A stretch of DNA of 64,000 nt from Rhizobium sp. 18065 (GCF_902706095.1 NZ_CACSJP010000006.1:248001-312000); one strand, 5' to 3'. Shown: positions 27,413 to 47,389, counted from the stretch's first letter. Notes: generated by a model from the sequence alone, not told the origin. Numbers and translations: made by a program.

Positions 27413-27781
27413 TTACAGTACTTCTGGAGCCAGCGAGATGATCTTCATGTGGTTCTTGGCGCGAAGTTCGCGCGGAACCGGTCCGAAGATACGGGTGCCG
27501 ATCGGCTCTTTCTTGTTGTCGATAAGAACAGCAGCGTTGTTATCGAATCGAATGACGCTGCCGTCAGCGCGACGGATGTCCTTGGCGGTACGAACAACAA
27601 CCGCCTTCATCACGTCACCCTTTTTCACGCGGCCGCGCGGGATGGCTTCCTTGATCGAGACGACGATAATATCGCCGACCGAAGCGTACTTGCGCTTGGA
27701 GCCGCCCAGCACCTTGATGCACATGACACGACGTGCGCCGGAATTATCCGCGACGTCGAGGTTAGTCTGCATCTGAATCAT
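27413..27781 (-). CDS. rplN: 50S ribosomal protein L14 (uL14)
   Basis: 122 residues, [20 protein letters not shown], then [20 protein letters not shown]. First gene of the spc operon as in E. coli. The 230-base gap before it, with terminator-like hairpins, marks the S10/spc boundary. Confidence 0.98.
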   Translation of the reverse strand: MIQMQTNLDVADNSGARRVMCIKVLGGSKRKYASVGDIIVVSIKEAIPRGRVKKGDVMKAVVVRTAKDIRRADGSVIRFDNNAAVLIDNKKEPIGTRIFGPVPRELRAKNHMKIISLAPEVL

Positions 27782-27918
27782 GTCAGGTCGCCTTCTTGTT
27801 GTAACCGAGACGGTTGGGCGCGAGCCCCCTATTCCGGCTTATGGTAAATGTCGACTGTGCGCGGGAAGATAAATACAGGGTGGTTTCCCATACGGGACCT
27901 TCCGTGCGCTCAAAGCAA

Positions 27919-27944
27919 AAGAACGCCCGATTCCGAGCGTTCTT
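27919..27944 (-). terminator. Probable terminator of the S10 operon
   Basis: AAGAACGC pairs with GCGTTCTT (10-base loop), then TTGCTTTG on the minus strand, in the rpsQ-rplN gap. It is preceded by another perfect hairpin at 27972-28000. Confidence 0.65.
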
Positions 27945-27971
27945 GCGCCAATGGCCTGCTTCATACAGAAT

Positions 27972-28000
27972 TCTGCGCAAGGTGCAAGCCCTTGCGCAGA
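27972..28000 (-). other. Perfect hairpin following rpsQ
   Basis: TCTGCGCAAG and CTTGCGCAGA pair over 10 bp with a 9-base loop, 11 bases past the rpsQ stop. It probably acts with the downstream terminator or protects the 3' end of S10 mRNA. Confidence 0.6.
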
Positions 28001-28011
28001 AACTCCGTAAA

Positions 28012-28248
28012 TTAAGCCTGGGCGGCGATAACCGTCCAGGTCTTGTCCTTGGAGATCGGTGCGCATTCCTCGATGGAAACGACGTCACCGGTCTTGTACT
28101 GATTGTTCTCGTCATGCGCCTTGTACTTCTTCGACCGGCGAACGGTCTTCTGAAGCAGCGGATGGGCAAAACGACGCTCGACGCGGACCACGATGGTCTT
28201 GTCGTTCTTGTCGCTGACGACGACGCCCTGCAGAATGCGTTTTGGCAT
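28012..28248 (-). CDS. rpsQ: 30S ribosomal protein S17 (uS17)
   Basis: 78 residues, [20 protein letters not shown] and [20 protein letters not shown]-fold primary 16S-binding protein. Last gene of the S10 operon, with hairpins beginning 11 bases after the stop. Confidence 0.98.
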   Translation of the reverse strand: MPKRILQGVVVSDKNDKTIVVRVERRFAHPLLQKTVRRSKKYKAHDENNQYKTGDVVSIEECAPISKDKTWTVIAAQA

Positions 28249-28259
28249 ATTATTCTTCC

Positions 28260-28460
28260 TTAGGCCTTGGCTTCTGCCGCCTTCTGGCGGGCAATGGTTT
28301 TCACGCGGGCGATATCCTTGCGGACTTCGTTGACGCGGGACGACTTTTCAAGCTGGCCTGTTGCCTTCTGGAAGCGCAGGTTGAACTGCTCCTTCTTAAG
28401 CTTGGCAAGCTCGTCATTCAGTTGATCGGCGCTCATGGCGCGGACGTCTGCGGCTTTCAT
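28260..28460 (-). CDS. rpmC: 50S ribosomal protein L29 (uL29)
   Basis: 66 residues, two-helix protein with [20 protein letters not shown]. It sits near the tunnel exit beside L23. 11 bases from its neighbours on both sides. Confidence 0.98.
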   Translation of the reverse strand: MKAADVRAMSADQLNDELAKLKKEQFNLRFQKATGQLEKSSRVNEVRKDIARVKTIARQKAAEAKA

Positions 28461-28471
28461 GAACCTGATCC

Positions 28472-28885
28472 TTACTCTGCAATGCGCTGAACGAAGCGCG
28501 TCTTGACCGAGAGCTTGGCAGAGCCGAGACGAAGCGCTTCACGAGCGATTTCCTCAGAGACACCATCGAGCTCGAACATCATACGGCCGGGCTTGACCTT
28601 GCAGGCCCAGTATTCAACCGAACCCTTACCCTTACCCATACGCACTTCGGTCGGCTTGGCTGTGACTGGAACGTCGGGGAATACCCGGATCCATACACGG
28701 CCTGCACGCTTCATGTAGCGAGTGATCGCACGACGAGCAGCTTCAATTTCGCGGGCGTTGACGCGGTTAGGCTCAAGAGCCTTGAGACCGAACTCGCCGA
28801 ATGCCAGGTCGAAACCGCCCTTGGCAACACCCTTGATGCGGCCCTTGAACTGCTTGCGGTACTTAGTACGCTTTGGCTGCAACAT
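28472..28885 (-). CDS. rplP: 50S ribosomal protein L16 (uL16)
   Basis: 137 residues, [20 protein letters not shown] and [20 protein letters not shown]. It organises the A-site tRNA contact region. 37 bases after rpsC. Confidence 0.98.
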   Translation of the reverse strand: MLQPKRTKYRKQFKGRIKGVAKGGFDLAFGEFGLKALEPNRVNAREIEAARRAITRYMKRAGRVWIRVFPDVPVTAKPTEVRMGKGKGSVEYWACKVKPGRMMFELDGVSEEIAREALRLGSAKLSVKTRFVQRIAE

Positions 28886-28922
28886 TTTCTTATTCTCCGA
28901 ACTTATCTTTCGCCAGCGCTAA

Positions 28923-29645
28923 TCAAGCGTTCTCGCGGCGACGGTCGCCACGTTCACGGCTTGCCGGACCCTGCGCATCGCCTTCCATCGCACGGCGCTC
29001 GGAGGCCATCGGATCGTGCTCAAGGATTTCGCCCTTGAAGATCCAGACCTTGACGCCGCAGATGCCGTATGCGGTTGCGGCTTCAGCCGTACCGTAATCG
29101 ATGTCTGCACGCAGGGTGTGAAGTGGCACGCGGCCTTCGCGGTACCATTCGGTACGTGCGATTTCCGCGCCGCCGAGGCGGCCGGCGCAAGTGATCTTGA
29201 TGCCTTCGGCACCGAGACGCATTGCCGACTGAACGGCGCGCTTCATAGCGCGACGGAATGCAATACGACGCTCGAGCTGCTGGGTGATCGACTGGGCAAC
29301 GAGCGTTGCGTCGACTTCCGGCTTGCGCACTTCAACGATGTTGAGATGCGTCTCGGAGTTCGTCATCGACGAGATCTTCTTGCGAAGCTTCTCGATGTCT
29401 GCACCCTTCTTGCCGATGATCAGACCCGGGCGAGCCGAGTGGATCGTGACGCGGCACTTCTTGTGCGGACGCTCGATGACGACCTTAGCGATACCAGCCT
29501 GCTTCAGCTCTTCCATCAGGTAAGCGCGGATCTTCAGGTCTTCGTGGAGCAGCTTGCCGTATTCGGCATTGTCGGCGAACCAACGGCTGTCCCAAGTGCG
29601 GTTAATGCCGAGGCGGAAACCGATTGGATTGATTTTCTGACCCAT
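28923..29645 (-). CDS. rpsC: 30S ribosomal protein S3 (uS3)
   Basis: 240 residues, [22 protein letters not shown] domain with [20 protein letters not shown] and a basic C-terminal extension [11 protein letters not shown]. It helps form the mRNA entry channel. The ATG shares a base with the rplV stop (TAATG type). Confidence 0.98.
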   Translation of the reverse strand: MGQKINPIGFRLGINRTWDSRWFADNAEYGKLLHEDLKIRAYLMEELKQAGIAKVVIERPHKKCRVTIHSARPGLIIGKKGADIEKLRKKISSMTNSETHLNIVEVRKPEVDATLVAQSITQQLERRIAFRRAMKRAVQSAMRLGAEGIKITCAGRLGGAEIARTEWYREGRVPLHTLRADIDYGTAEAATAYGICGVKVWIFKGEILEHDPMASERRAMEGDAQGPASRERGDRRRENA

Positions 29646-30034
29646 TATGCGGCCTCCACTTTGGCTTCGACTTCGCGCACCACGATGGTGAGGTGCGAGA
29701 ACGGCTTTTCGATGCGCGATGCGCGGCCGCGGCCACGAGCGTGGAAACGCTTCATGACGATCGACTTGCCAACATAGGCTTCGGCGACAACCAGCTGGTC
29801 GACGTCGAGGTCATGGTTGTTCTCGGCGTTTGCAATCGCGGATTCGAGCGTCTTCTTGACGGTCGCTGCGATACGCTTGCGGGAGAATTCCAGGTCAGCG
29901 AGAGCGCGCTCTACCTTCTTGCCGCGGATCAGCGCGGCAACCAGGTTGAGCTTCTGAGGGCTGACGCGCAGCGTACGTGCTACGGCCTGCGCCTCATTGT
30001 CCTTGAGCCGGCGTTCGGCTTTTGCCTTGCCCAT
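29645..30034 (-). CDS. rplV: 50S ribosomal protein L22 (uL22)
   Basis: 129 residues. It has [20 protein letters not shown] and the extended hairpin tip ([20 protein letters not shown]) that lines the exit tunnel and can affect macrolide response; no unusual residue is noticed. Two bases after rpsS. Confidence 0.98.
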   Translation of the reverse strand: MGKAKAERRLKDNEAQAVARTLRVSPQKLNLVAALIRGKKVERALADLEFSRKRIAATVKKTLESAIANAENNHDLDVDQLVVAEAYVGKSIVMKRFHARGRGRASRIEKPFSHLTIVVREVEAKVEAA

Positions 30035-30036
30035 GA

Positions 30037-30315
30037 TTACTTCCTCTTCGCCTTCTTGTCCGCGCCGTGACCATAGTAGGTCCGGGTCGGAGAGAATTCA
30101 CCGAACTTGTGACCGACCATGTCTTCGTTGACGTTGACCGGAATATGTTTGCTGCCGTTGTAGACGCCGAAAGTGAGGCCGACGAACTGAGGCAGGATGG
30201 TGGAGCGACGGCTCCACATCTTGATCACTTCACTGCGACCGCCTTCGCGAACCTTCTCAGCCTTCTTGAGAAGATAGCCGTCGACGAACGGGCCTTTCCA
30301 TACTGAACGAGCCAT
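30037..30315 (-). CDS. rpsS: 30S ribosomal protein S19 (uS19)
   Basis: 92 residues, [20 protein letters not shown] and [19 protein letters not shown]. Located in the 30S head next to S13. 15 bases after rplB. Confidence 0.98.
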   Translation of the reverse strand: MARSVWKGPFVDGYLLKKAEKVREGGRSEVIKMWSRRSTILPQFVGLTFGVYNGSKHIPVNVNEDMVGHKFGEFSPTRTYYGHGADKKAKRK

Positions 30316-30330
30316 TTCAGACTACCTCTC

Positions 30331-31167
30331 TTACTTCTTCTTCAGGTGGCGCGAGCGCATGATGAACTTGTCGGTCGACTTGTTCGAACGAGTCCGCTTA
30401 CCCTTGGTCGGCTTGCCCCACGGGGATACCGGGTGACGACCACCGGATGTGCGGCCTTCACCACCGCCGTGCGGGTGGTCGACCGGGTTCATGACGACAC
30501 CGCGGTTATGCGGTGTCTTGCCGCGCCAGCGAGTACGACCCGCCTTGCCATCATTGATGTTGCCGTGGTCCGGGTTGGAAACGGCGCCGATGGTTGCGAG
30601 GCAAGAGCCAGGTACCAGACGCTGTTCGCCGGAATTCAGGCGAAGGATTGCCATGCCGGCATCGCGGCCGACCAGCTGAACATAGGTGCCTGCAGAGCGA
30701 GCAATCTGACCGCCCTTGCCTGGCTTCATCTCGACGTTGTGCACGATCGAACCAACCGGGATCGACTGCAGCGGCATGGCGTTGCCAGGCTTGACGTCAA
30801 CGGCCTTTTCAGACGCGATGACCTTGTCGCCGGCAGCGAGGCGTTGCGGAGCCAGGATGTAGGCCTGTTCGCCGTCGGTGTAGGTCACCAGGGCGATGAA
30901 GGCGGTGCGGTTCGGGTCGTATTCCAGACGCTCGACCGTGCCTTCAACTTCAAACTTGCGACGCTTGAAGTCGATCAGACGGTAGGTGCGCTTGTGACCG
31001 CCGCCGATGAAGCGAGCAGTGATACGGCCGAGGTTGTTACGACCGCCGCTCTTGGAGAGACCTTCGGTCAGAGCCTTTACCGGCTTGCCCTTGTGGAGGC
31101 CCGAGCGGTCGACGATGACCAGCTGGCGCTGGCTCGGCGTGATCGGGTTAAAGCTTTTCAATGCCAT
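30331..31167 (-). CDS. rplB: 50S ribosomal protein L2 (uL2)
   Basis: 278 residues. The [20 protein letters not shown] motif near the C-terminus contains the conserved His close to the peptidyl transferase centre. The N-terminal [20 protein letters not shown] is typical of alphaproteobacteria. 17 bases after rplW. Confidence 0.98.
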   Translation of the reverse strand: MALKSFNPITPSQRQLVIVDRSGLHKGKPVKALTEGLSKSGGRNNLGRITARFIGGGHKRTYRLIDFKRRKFEVEGTVERLEYDPNRTAFIALVTYTDGEQAYILAPQRLAAGDKVIASEKAVDVKPGNAMPLQSIPVGSIVHNVEMKPGKGGQIARSAGTYVQLVGRDAGMAILRLNSGEQRLVPGSCLATIGAVSNPDHGNINDGKAGRTRWRGKTPHNRGVVMNPVDHPHGGGEGRTSGGRHPVSPWGKPTKGKRTRSNKSTDKFIMRSRHLKKK

Positions 31168-31184
31168 TGTACTTGTTCCCTACC

Positions 31185-31478
31185 TCAGACGCCCGTCGAC
31201 ACGTCGATGGACTGACCTTCGGCAAGCGTGACGATCGCCTTCTTGACGTCCTTCTGCTTGCCGGCGAAGCCGCGGAAACGCTTGGTCTTGCCCTTGCGGA
31301 GCAGCGTATTAACGGCGGTAACCTTGACGCCAAAGAGCGCTTCGACAGCAGCCTTGATTTCCGGCTTGCTGGCACCCTTGGCGACGTTGAAGACGACCTG
31401 GTTGAATTCGGAAACCGTGGTCGATTTTTCGGTGATCGACGGAGACACGATCACATCGTAGTGGCGAAGATCAGTCAT
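31185..31478 (-). CDS. rplW: 50S ribosomal protein L23 (uL23)
   Basis: 97 residues, [20 protein letters not shown] and [20 protein letters not shown]. It is the docking site for trigger factor and SRP at the tunnel exit. Overlaps rplD by four bases. Confidence 0.98.
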   Translation of the reverse strand: MTDLRHYDVIVSPSITEKSTTVSEFNQVVFNVAKGASKPEIKAAVEALFGVKVTAVNTLLRKGKTKRFRGFAGKQKDVKKAIVTLAEGQSIDVSTGV

Positions 31479-32095
31479 TTGAACCGCTCCTCCAGAGCTT
31501 CAACCGCAGCCTTGGACAGCACGAGCTTGCCACGACGCAGGATGTCATAAACGTTGATGCCTTGAACCGGCAGAACATCGATGTTCGGGATGTTTGCGGC
31601 AGCGAGCTTGAAGTTGCTGTCGATTTCGGCGCCGCCGATGACGAGAGCATTGGTGAGGCCGAGCAGCTCGAACGTACCGACAAGCGTCTTGGTCTTTGCT
31701 TCAGCAGAGATCAGCTGATCGATGATGATCAGATCTTCCGACTTCAGCTTGGCCGACAAGGCGTGACGCAGAGCAAGAGCACGAACCTTCTTCGGCAGGT
31801 CATGAGCGTGGCTGCGAACAACCGGGCCATGAGCCTTACCACCGCCGCGGAACTGCGGGGCGCGAGCCGAATGGTGACGAGCACGACCGGTGCCCTTCTG
31901 CTTGTACATCTTGGCGCCGGTACGGGAAACTTCCGCACGGGTCTTCGTCTTGTGCGTGCCCTGACGCTTGTTGGCAAGCTGCCAACGGATCATGCGAGCG
32001 ATGATATCCTCGCGCGGGTCGAGGCCGAAAATGTCGTCAGACAGAGAAACCATGCCGGCTTCTTTGCCCTCGAGGGTCTTGACGTTAAATTCCAT
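31475..32095 (-). CDS. rplD: 50S ribosomal protein L4 (uL4)
   Basis: 206 residues. The tunnel loop [20 protein letters not shown] and [10 protein letters not shown] are intact. In E. coli L4 also represses the S10 operon through its leader; the 254-base structured gap before rpsJ could serve this purpose here, but that is inference. Confidence 0.98.
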   Translation of the reverse strand: MEFNVKTLEGKEAGMVSLSDDIFGLDPREDIIARMIRWQLANKRQGTHKTKTRAEVSRTGAKMYKQKGTGRARHHSARAPQFRGGGKAHGPVVRSHAHDLPKKVRALALRHALSAKLKSEDLIIIDQLISAEAKTKTLVGTFELLGLTNALVIGGAEIDSNFKLAAANIPNIDVLPVQGINVYDILRRGKLVLSKAAVEALEERFK

Positions 32096-32108
32096 GTCCT
32101 TGGCTCCC

Positions 32109-32747
32109 TTACTTCGCCGACTTGACGGCGTCGCGGACGATGATCCAGGAACCCTTGGAACCGGGAACGGCGCCCTTCACAAGGATAAGACCACGATCTT
32201 CATCGGTCGAAACGACTTCGAGATTCTGGGTGGTGACGCGGGTCTGGCCCATGTGACCAGCCATGCGCTTGCCCTTCCAGACCTTACCCGGATCCTGGTT
32301 CGAACCGGTCGAACCGTGCGAACGGTGCGATACGGACACACCGTGGGTCGCGCGAAGACCACCGAAGTTGTGGCGCTTCATAGCACCAGCAAAACCCTTA
32401 CCGATGGTCGTACCGGTGACGTCGACCAGCTGGCCGGCTTCAAAATGGCCAGCCGTGATCTGTGCGCCAACGTCAATCATGTTGTCTTCCGACACGCGGA
32501 ATTCAACAAGCTTTGCCTTGGGCTCGACGCTTGCTGCGGCGAAATGGCCGCGCAGGCCCTTCGACGTATTCTTGACCTTGGAGTTACCGGCACCGAGCTG
32601 AAGCGCTACGTAGCCGTTCTTTTCAACAGTGCGCTGAGCAACGACTTGTACGTTGTCCATACGCAGAACTGTTACCGGGATATGCTCGCCGGCGTCGTTG
32701 TAGACGCGCGTCATTCCCACTTTCTGTGCAATCACACCTGAACGCAT
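32109..32747 (-). CDS. rplC: 50S ribosomal protein L3 (uL3)
   Basis: 212 residues: [20 protein letters not shown] and the extension [20 protein letters not shown] reaching towards the peptidyl transferase centre, including the Gln that PrmB methylates in other bacteria. 176 bases after rpsJ, a longer gap than usual for this operon. Confidence 0.98.
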   Translation of the reverse strand: MRSGVIAQKVGMTRVYNDAGEHIPVTVLRMDNVQVVAQRTVEKNGYVALQLGAGNSKVKNTSKGLRGHFAAASVEPKAKLVEFRVSEDNMIDVGAQITAGHFEAGQLVDVTGTTIGKGFAGAMKRHNFGGLRATHGVSVSHRSHGSTGSNQDPGKVWKGKRMAGHMGQTRVTTQNLEVVSTDEDRGLILVKGAVPGSKGSWIIVRDAVKSAK

Positions 32748-32923
32748 TGGTTCATTCCTCTTGAGAGTCGCTTCAGGATCCTTTGTGAGATCCCTCGCCC
32801 GCCTCTTTGTTTAAGGATTCCACTCAAGCCCTTCCGAGCCATCGGGTTTCCCGTTTCGAGAAGTCGTTGGCAGGTCTTGCCACGTACCTTCCTTGTTATT
32901 TCGGCTCTCGCCGGAATTTCATC

Positions 32924-33232
32924 TTAGAGCTTGATCTCAACGTCGACGCCAGCAGCCAGGTCGAGCTTCATCAAAGCGTCAACTGTCTGCGGGGTAGGAT
33001 CAACGATATCAAGCAGGCGCTTGTGAGTGCGCATCTCAAACTGTTCGCGGCTCTTCTTGTCGACGTGCGGCGAACGGTTAACAGTGAATTTTTCAATTCG
33101 GGTCGGGAGCGGTACCGGACCGCGGACGCTTGCACCTGTGCGCTTTGCCGTCTGCACGATTTCGCGCGTAGAGGCATCGAGAACCCGGTGATCAAACGCT
33201 TTAAGGCGGATGCGGATATTCTGGCCGTTCAT
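32924..33232 (-). CDS. rpsJ: 30S ribosomal protein S10 (uS10) / NusE
   Basis: 102 residues from ATG 33232 ([20 protein letters not shown]). It contains [20 protein letters not shown]. Besides its ribosome role it pairs with NusB and NusG in antitermination; nusG is at 50219. The upstream 19 in-frame codons are not conserved. First gene of the S10 operon. Confidence 0.98.
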   Translation of the reverse strand: MNGQNIRIRLKAFDHRVLDASTREIVQTAKRTGASVRGPVPLPTRIEKFTVNRSPHVDKKSREQFEMRTHKRLLDIVDPTPQTVDALMKLDLAAGVDVEIKL

Positions 33233-33318
33233 TCGACTTGTCCTTGTTTTTACTTGCGTCCCGCATGCGCAGAGACAGTGAATTACCAATTACGGCCGGC
33301 CCCTAATTTTCAAAAATC

Positions 33319-33345
33319 ACAGGGACACCGTGAGGGTGTCCCTGT
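33319..33345 (-). terminator. Terminator of the str operon (after tuf)
   Basis: ACAGGGACACC pairs with GGTGTCCCTGT over 11 bp (five-base loop), followed by GATTTTTG on the minus strand. It lies 142 bases after the tuf stop and before rpsJ. Confidence 0.8.
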
Positions 33346-33408
33346 CACTTATTGTCTGAGGTGCCCTGCCGCCCAAAACCCGTTTCCGAGTTTCGTGAAT
33401 ACAGCGCT

Positions 33409-33472
33409 AGAATCGCACGATGCAATCACCGTACGATTCTGATTGTGGTCGGCGACATACACCGTCGCCGAC
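33409..33472 (-). other. Two hairpins directly downstream of tuf
   Basis: GTCGGCGAC/GTCGCCGAC (33464-33472 with 33448-33456) comes 14 bases after the tuf stop. Next is AGAATCGTACG/CGTGCGATTCT (10 of 11 pairs, 33430-33440 with 33409-33419). They could be mRNA 3'-end stabilisers or part of an S10-operon leader. Confidence 0.5.
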
Positions 33473-33486
33473 TATTCGTCAATCGA

Positions 33487-34662
<1,176 letters not shown>

Positions 34663-34733
34663 TTTCGGCTCTCCATTCTTGATCCCGTTAAGGGGAATTC
34701 TGTTTATTTCTTAAAGGCTTTGGTGTGTTCCGG

Positions 34734-36833
34734 TCACTTCTGACCGGAATACTTTGCCTGGATTTCTGCAGCAACGTTGCTCGGGACCGGCGAATAGTGG
34801 TCGAACACCATCGAGTACTGGGCGCGGCCCTGCGACATGGAGCGCAGGTTGTCGACGTACTTGAACATGTTGGCGAGCGGAACGTGAGCGTTGATCACGA
34901 TCGCGATGCCGCGCTGTTCCTGGCCCTGGATCTGGCCACGACGGGAGTTCAGGTCGCCGATGACGTCACCGACGTAATCTTCCGGCGTGACAACTTCGAC
35001 CTTCATCATCGGCTCGAGCAGCTGTGCGCCAGCCTTCTTGGCTGCTTCACGGAAGCAAGCACGCGAGGCGATTTCGAAGGCGAGAACCGAGGAGTCAACG
35101 TCGTGGTAAGCGCCGTCGATCAGGGTTGCCTTGACACCGAGCATCGGGAAGCCAGCAAGCGGACCCGAAGACAGAACGCTTTCGATACCCTTCTGAACGC
35201 CCGGGATGTATTCCTTCGGAACAGCACCACCGACGATCTTGGATTCGAACTTGAACTCGTCACCTTCCGGATTCGGTTCGAAGACGATCTTGACGCGCGC
35301 GAACTGACCGGTACCACCGGACTGCTTCTTGTGCGTGTAGTCTTCTTCGTGGTTCCGCGTGATGGTTTCGCGGTAGGCAACCTGCGGAGCACCGACGTTG
35401 GCTTCAACCTTGAACTCGCGACGCATACGGTCAACGAGAATGTCGAGGTGAAGTTCGCCCATGCCTGCGATGATCGTCTGGCCGGATTCCTGGTCGGTCT
35501 TGACGCGGAACGACGGGTCTTCAGCTGCCAGGCGGTTGAGCGCGAGGCCCATCTTTTCCTGGTCGCCCTTGGACTTCGGCTCGATCGCGATCTGGATGAC
35601 CGGTTCCGGGAATTCCATGCGCTCGAGGATAACCGGCTTCAGCGGATCGCAGAGCGTATCGCCAGTCGTGGTTTCCTTGAGGCCAGCCAGAGCAACGATG
35701 TCGCCCGAGAAGGCTTCTTCGATGTCTTCACGGCTGTTGGAATGCATCTGCAGCATACGGCCGACACGCTCGCGCTTGTCCTTGACCGTGTTCATAACCG
35801 AGACGCCCTTTTCGAGCTTGCCCGAATAGATACGTGCAAAGGTCAGCGAACCGACGAAGGGGTCGTTCATGATCTTGAACGCGAGCATAGCAAGCGGCTC
35901 GCTGTCATCGGCATGACGCTCGATTTCAGCTTCGGTCTTGAAGTCGATGCCCTTGATCGCCGGGATGTCCAGCGGCGACGGCAGGTATTCGACAACGGCG
36001 TCGAGCAACGGCTGTACGCCCTTGTTCTTGAACGCTGTGCCGCAGAACATCGGATGGAACTTGACGTCGATGGTGCCGCGGCGAACGAGTGCGCGGATCT
36101 TTTCGTTGTCCGGCATGATGCCGTTCAGGTAGTCTTCCATCGCCTGTTCGTCGACTTCAACGATCTGTTCGATCATCTTTTCGCGATATTCGACGGCCTT
36201 TTCCTTCAGGTCGTCCGGGATTTCAACGACATCCCAAGCCGCACCCAAGGATTCATCGCGCCATACGAGCGCGTTCATCTCGATCAGGTCAACGACGCCC
36301 TTGAATTCGGATTCTGCACCGATCGGCAGCTGCATGACGACAGCGATGGCGCCGAGACGGGTCTTGATCATCTCTACCGAGCGGTAGAAGTCAGCACCGG
36401 TCTTGTCCATCTTGTTGCAGAAGATCATCCGCGGGACGTTGTACTTCTCAGCCTGGCGCCAGACGGTTTCCGTCTGCGGCTCTACACCGGCGTTGGCATC
36501 GAGAAGAGCAATCGCACCGTCGAGCACGCGCAACGAACGTTCGACTTCAATGGTGAAGTCAACGTGGCCGGGGGTGTCGATGATGTTGAAGCGGCGCATC
36601 GTGCCGTCGCGACCCTTCCAGTAGGTCGTGGTGGCAGCGGACGTGATGGTGATACCACGTTCCTGCTCCTGCTCCATCCAGTCCATCGTAGCAGCGCCGT
36701 CATGGACTTCGCCGATCTTGTGAGACTTACCGGTGTAGTAGAGGATGCGTTCGGTGGTCGTGGTCTTGCCGGCGTCGATATGCGCCATGATACCGAAGTT
36801 GCGGTAGTCTTCGATTTTATATTCGCGAGCCAT
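34734..36833 (-). CDS. fusA: Elongation factor G
   Basis: 699 residues from ATG 36833 ([20 protein letters not shown]). G domain with [31 protein letters not shown] and [10 protein letters not shown], then domains II-V. It catalyses translocation. The open frame continues 38 codons upstream without homology. It is 34 bases after rpsG and is wild-type-like in appearance. Confidence 0.98.
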   Translation of the reverse strand: MAREYKIEDYRNFGIMAHIDAGKTTTTERILYYTGKSHKIGEVHDGAATMDWMEQEQERGITITSAATTTYWKGRDGTMRRFNIIDTPGHVDFTIEVERSLRVLDGAIALLDANAGVEPQTETVWRQAEKYNVPRMIFCNKMDKTGADFYRSVEMIKTRLGAIAVVMQLPIGAESEFKGVVDLIEMNALVWRDESLGAAWDVVEIPDDLKEKAVEYREKMIEQIVEVDEQAMEDYLNGIMPDNEKIRALVRRGTIDVKFHPMFCGTAFKNKGVQPLLDAVVEYLPSPLDIPAIKGIDFKTEAEIERHADDSEPLAMLAFKIMNDPFVGSLTFARIYSGKLEKGVSVMNTVKDKRERVGRMLQMHSNSREDIEEAFSGDIVALAGLKETTTGDTLCDPLKPVILERMEFPEPVIQIAIEPKSKGDQEKMGLALNRLAAEDPSFRVKTDQESGQTIIAGMGELHLDILVDRMRREFKVEANVGAPQVAYRETITRNHEEDYTHKKQSGGTGQFARVKIVFEPNPEGDEFKFESKIVGGAVPKEYIPGVQKGIESVLSSGPLAGFPMLGVKATLIDGAYHDVDSSVLAFEIASRACFREAAKKAGAQLLEPMMKVEVVTPEDYVGDVIGDLNSRRGQIQGQEQRGIAIVINAHVPLANMFKYVDNLRSMSQGRAQYSMVFDHYSPVPSNVAAEIQAKYSGQK

Positions 36834-36867
36834 AATGGACTGCCTTTCAATATTCGATCGGTTCAGA

Positions 36868-37338
36868 TTACCAACGGTAATGCGAGAAGGCGCGGTTTGC
36901 GTCGGCCATCTTGTGCGTGTCTTCGCGCTTCTTGACAGCGGAGCCACGGTTGTTGGACGCGTCCATCAGTTCGCCCGACAGGCGGTCGATCATGGTGGTC
37001 TCGTTGCGCTTGCGAGCGGCAGCGATCAGCCAACGGATGGCGAGGGCCTGACGGCGCTCCGGACGAACGTCAACGGGAACCTGGTAAGTTGCACCACCAA
37101 CGCGGCGCGAACGCACTTCAACATGCGGCGCGACGTTGTCGAGCGCCTGATGGAAGATTGCGATCGGCTCTGCCTTGGCCTTAGCCTGGACCACATCGAA
37201 AGCACCGTAAACGATGTTTTCAGCGACCGACTTCTTGCCGTGAAGCATGATGGCGTTCATGAACTTGGTGACGACGAGATCGCCGAACTTCGGGTCCGGA
37301 TTGATTTCGCGCTTTTCTGCACTATGGCGACGGGACAT
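36868..37338 (-). CDS. rpsG: 30S ribosomal protein S7 (uS7)
   Basis: 156 residues, [20 protein letters not shown] and [20 protein letters not shown], with C-terminal [10 protein letters not shown]. Nucleates 3' domain assembly of 16S rRNA; in E. coli it represses the str operon. 79 bases after rpsL. Confidence 0.98.
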   Translation of the reverse strand: MSRRHSAEKREINPDPKFGDLVVTKFMNAIMLHGKKSVAENIVYGAFDVVQAKAKAEPIAIFHQALDNVAPHVEVRSRRVGGATYQVPVDVRPERRQALAIRWLIAAARKRNETTMIDRLSGELMDASNNRGSAVKKREDTHKMADANRAFSHYRW

Positions 37339-37417
37339 ACTAGTTTGTCTCTCAACGGTTAGGACGCTTTACCACGCGGAGAACCTCGCGCAGCGCCGTT
37401 AAATCTATAAGGCCGAA

Positions 37418-37789
37418 TTACTTCGGACGCTTGGCACCGTACTTGGAACGGCGCTGCTTACGGTTCTTGACACCCTGGGTATCGAGAACGCCGCGGATGA
37501 TGTGGTAACGAACGCCCGGCAAGTCCTTTACGCGGCCGCCACGGATCATGACGACAGAGTGTTCCTGCAGGTTGTGACCTTCACCCGGAATGTAGCCGAT
37601 GACTTCGAAGCCATTGGTCAGACGGATCTTGGCGACCTTACGCAGAGCCGAGTTCGGCTTCTTCGGGGTCGTCGTATAAACGCGGGTGCAAACGCCGCGC
37701 TTCTGTGGGTTTTCCTGCAGAGCAGGTACCTTGTTGCGCTTTACCTGTGCCTGACGCGGCTTGCGGATCAGCTGGTTTACGGTAGGCAT
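37418..37789 (-). CDS. rpsL: 30S ribosomal protein S12 (uS12)
   Basis: 123 residues. Streptomycin-relevant positions look wild type: TPKKPNSA (Lys43 equivalent) and [12 protein letters not shown] (Lys88, Pro91 equivalents). The PNSALRK loop near the decoding site is intact. First gene of the str operon, with a strong promoter at 38060-38088 and a leader of about 260 nt. Confidence 0.98.
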
Positions 37790-38023
37790 ATAACCATCCC
37801 TTGCAAATTTAGTCTCTCAAGCCCTTGCGAGCCCACGGTTTTGCCGTTTCCGGCGGCGGCCGCACATTTTCTTCATGCGCAAAATGTGGCCCGATCCGTT
37901 TCAAGCGGATGGACCACAAAAGACAGAGGACGCATTCCGAAAAATGCGTCATGCGTGCAGCATTCGTGTCGTCAACGTGCGTAAAGAACCTTGTTTGAGG
38001 CGAACTTCAGGACGCGGCGTCCC
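37790..38023 (-). other. Leader of the str operon with hairpins
   Basis: No gene is present. On the minus strand it contains GACGCAT/ATGCGTC (37929-37950 region), ATCCG/CGGAT within GTGG/CCAC, and CACATTTT/AAAATGTG. These would fold in the roughly 260-nt rpsL leader transcript. The 38089-38299 remainder of the spacer shows no structure of note beyond the promoter of the plus-strand gene at 38300, which I could not locate. Confidence 0.45.
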
Positions 38024-38059
38024 AAAAAACCCGGCCTCACATGGGCTCTGATGGCCGGG
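38024..38059 (-). terminator. Terminator-like hairpin at the start of the str leader
   Basis: CCCGGCC (38059-38053) pairs with GGCCGGG (38036-38030), followed by TTTTTT (38029-38024) on the minus strand. Since it abuts the -10 box, only part of the left arm would be in an rpsL transcript. It may rather stop transcripts coming from rpoC. Confidence 0.55.
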
Positions 38060-38088
38060 GGAATACTGTTTTCCCCCTCTTGCGTCAA
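38060..38088 (-). promoter_or_regulatory. Promoter of the str operon (rpsL)
   Basis: Minus strand TTGACG (38088-38083), exactly 17 bases, then TATTCC (38065-38060). Good match to the alphaproteobacterial sigma-70-type consensus. Confidence 0.7.
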
Positions 38089-38299
38089 GTCTCTATCGAA
38101 AATTAATGGCCGGAAGGCCTGTAGAGCAGGCCTTTGGCGGTTATCCGCATGGGAAAAACGGCGGCGCCTGTCGAATTGGCTTGGCTTGATCCGGGAAACT
38201 TCTAGATAAGGAGTTGGGCAAGGTCAATTCACCCTACCCTGCCCCTGGACGATTCGATCCACAGAGAATCGTGACACTCGAACAAGAAGACCAGACGCC

Positions 38300-38593
38300 A
38301 TGATCACCAGTCCCGACAACGACAACAATCGCGACGAGCCGATGGTGTTCATCATCATCGCAAAGGCATACGAAACCGAAGGCGGCGAGCCGATCGATCT
38401 GCATGTGCTGTTGACGGCGCCGGACGACGATTCAGCCGTGCGGCTGGCACTCAATGCCCTGTCGGAGGAAGGTTTCCTCGAAGCCGACCTCGACCAGATC
38501 GGCATGATCACCGGCGAACCGGATGAAGAGCCGCATGCATCCGCCTACCAGGGCGCGCTCGAAGGCGAAGTGGCGATCATCCGCTTCAACTGA
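38300..38593 (+). CDS. Conserved-looking small acidic protein, unknown
   Basis: 97 residues, acidic (many Asp/Glu), MVFIIIAKAYETEGGEPIDL, then TAPDDDSAVRLALNALSEEG. It looks like a compact alpha-beta protein without signal or membrane segment. No family recognised. The ATG at 38300 lacks a strong ribosome site; ATG 38342 (MVFIII) is an alternative. It is the only plus-strand gene inside the 18-54 kb block and has its own terminator (38622-38652). Confidence 0.75.
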   Translation: MITSPDNDNNRDEPMVFIIIAKAYETEGGEPIDLHVLLTAPDDDSAVRLALNALSEEGFLEADLDQIGMITGEPDEEPHASAYQGALEGEVAIIRFN

Positions 38594-38621
38594 CCGAGCC
38601 GCAGTTTGCAGACATCGACAA

Positions 38622-38652
38622 GGCCACCCGGATGTTTCCGGGTGGCCTTTTT
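38622..38652 (+). terminator. Terminator of the small gene at 38300
   Basis: GGCCACCCGG pairs with CCGGGTGGCC around a six-base loop, followed by TTTTT. It begins 28 bases after the stop codon. Confidence 0.9.
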
Positions 38653-38777
38653 GCATTGGCGAGCGCGCAGAACGCGTTGTTTGCTGTGCGCCCATGACTG
38701 CGAGCGCCTGCTGCAGGTTTTACACCTTGCCGGGGTGGAAACAGCGCCGTCAGCGCCAGTGCCGACCACCTGAACGG

Positions 38778-38805
38778 AAAAAGGCGCCCGGGAGACCCGG
38801 GCGCC
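38778..38805 (-). terminator. Terminator of rpoC
   Basis: Ten-base-pair stem GGCGCCCGGG/CCCGGGCGCC with a three-base loop, followed by TTTTT on the minus strand, about 50 bases after the rpoC stop. Confidence 0.92.
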
Positions 38806-38857
38806 TATCATCTGTCAAACTGGCAGATGCGACGTAGTCGCACCGGCCGATTGCGGC

Positions 38858-43069
<4,212 letters not shown>

Positions 43070-43216
43070 GCCTGTCTCCTTCATGGGGCAAAAGAGCCCT
43101 CAATTGGGTATCGGTTTCAGCAAATTCCCGGGATGCTGGACCGAACCCTTAAATGACAATAACCGCGAAATGCGGCAAAACTTCCCACCCTGTCCGGACC
43201 CGGCCAGGGAGGGAAT

Positions 43217-43241
43217 GGCGTGCGAGAAATTCCCGCACGCC
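43217..43241 (-). other. Hairpin between rpoB and rpoC
   Basis: GGCGTGCG/CGCACGCC 8-bp stem with a nine-base loop, 11 bases past the rpoB stop. No T-run; likely processing or stabilising. Confidence 0.5.
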
Positions 43242-43252
43242 CTTGTCAACTT

Positions 43253-47389
<4,137 letters not shown>

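Noticed and set aside
34725..36935. Plus-strand 736-codon frame opposite fusA
   Set aside because: Antisense shadow of a highly expressed gene with strongly biased third positions; composition is not protein-like.
37418..37789. Streptomycin-resistance substitution in S12
   Set aside because: Residues equivalent to Lys43, Lys88 and Pro91 are wild type.
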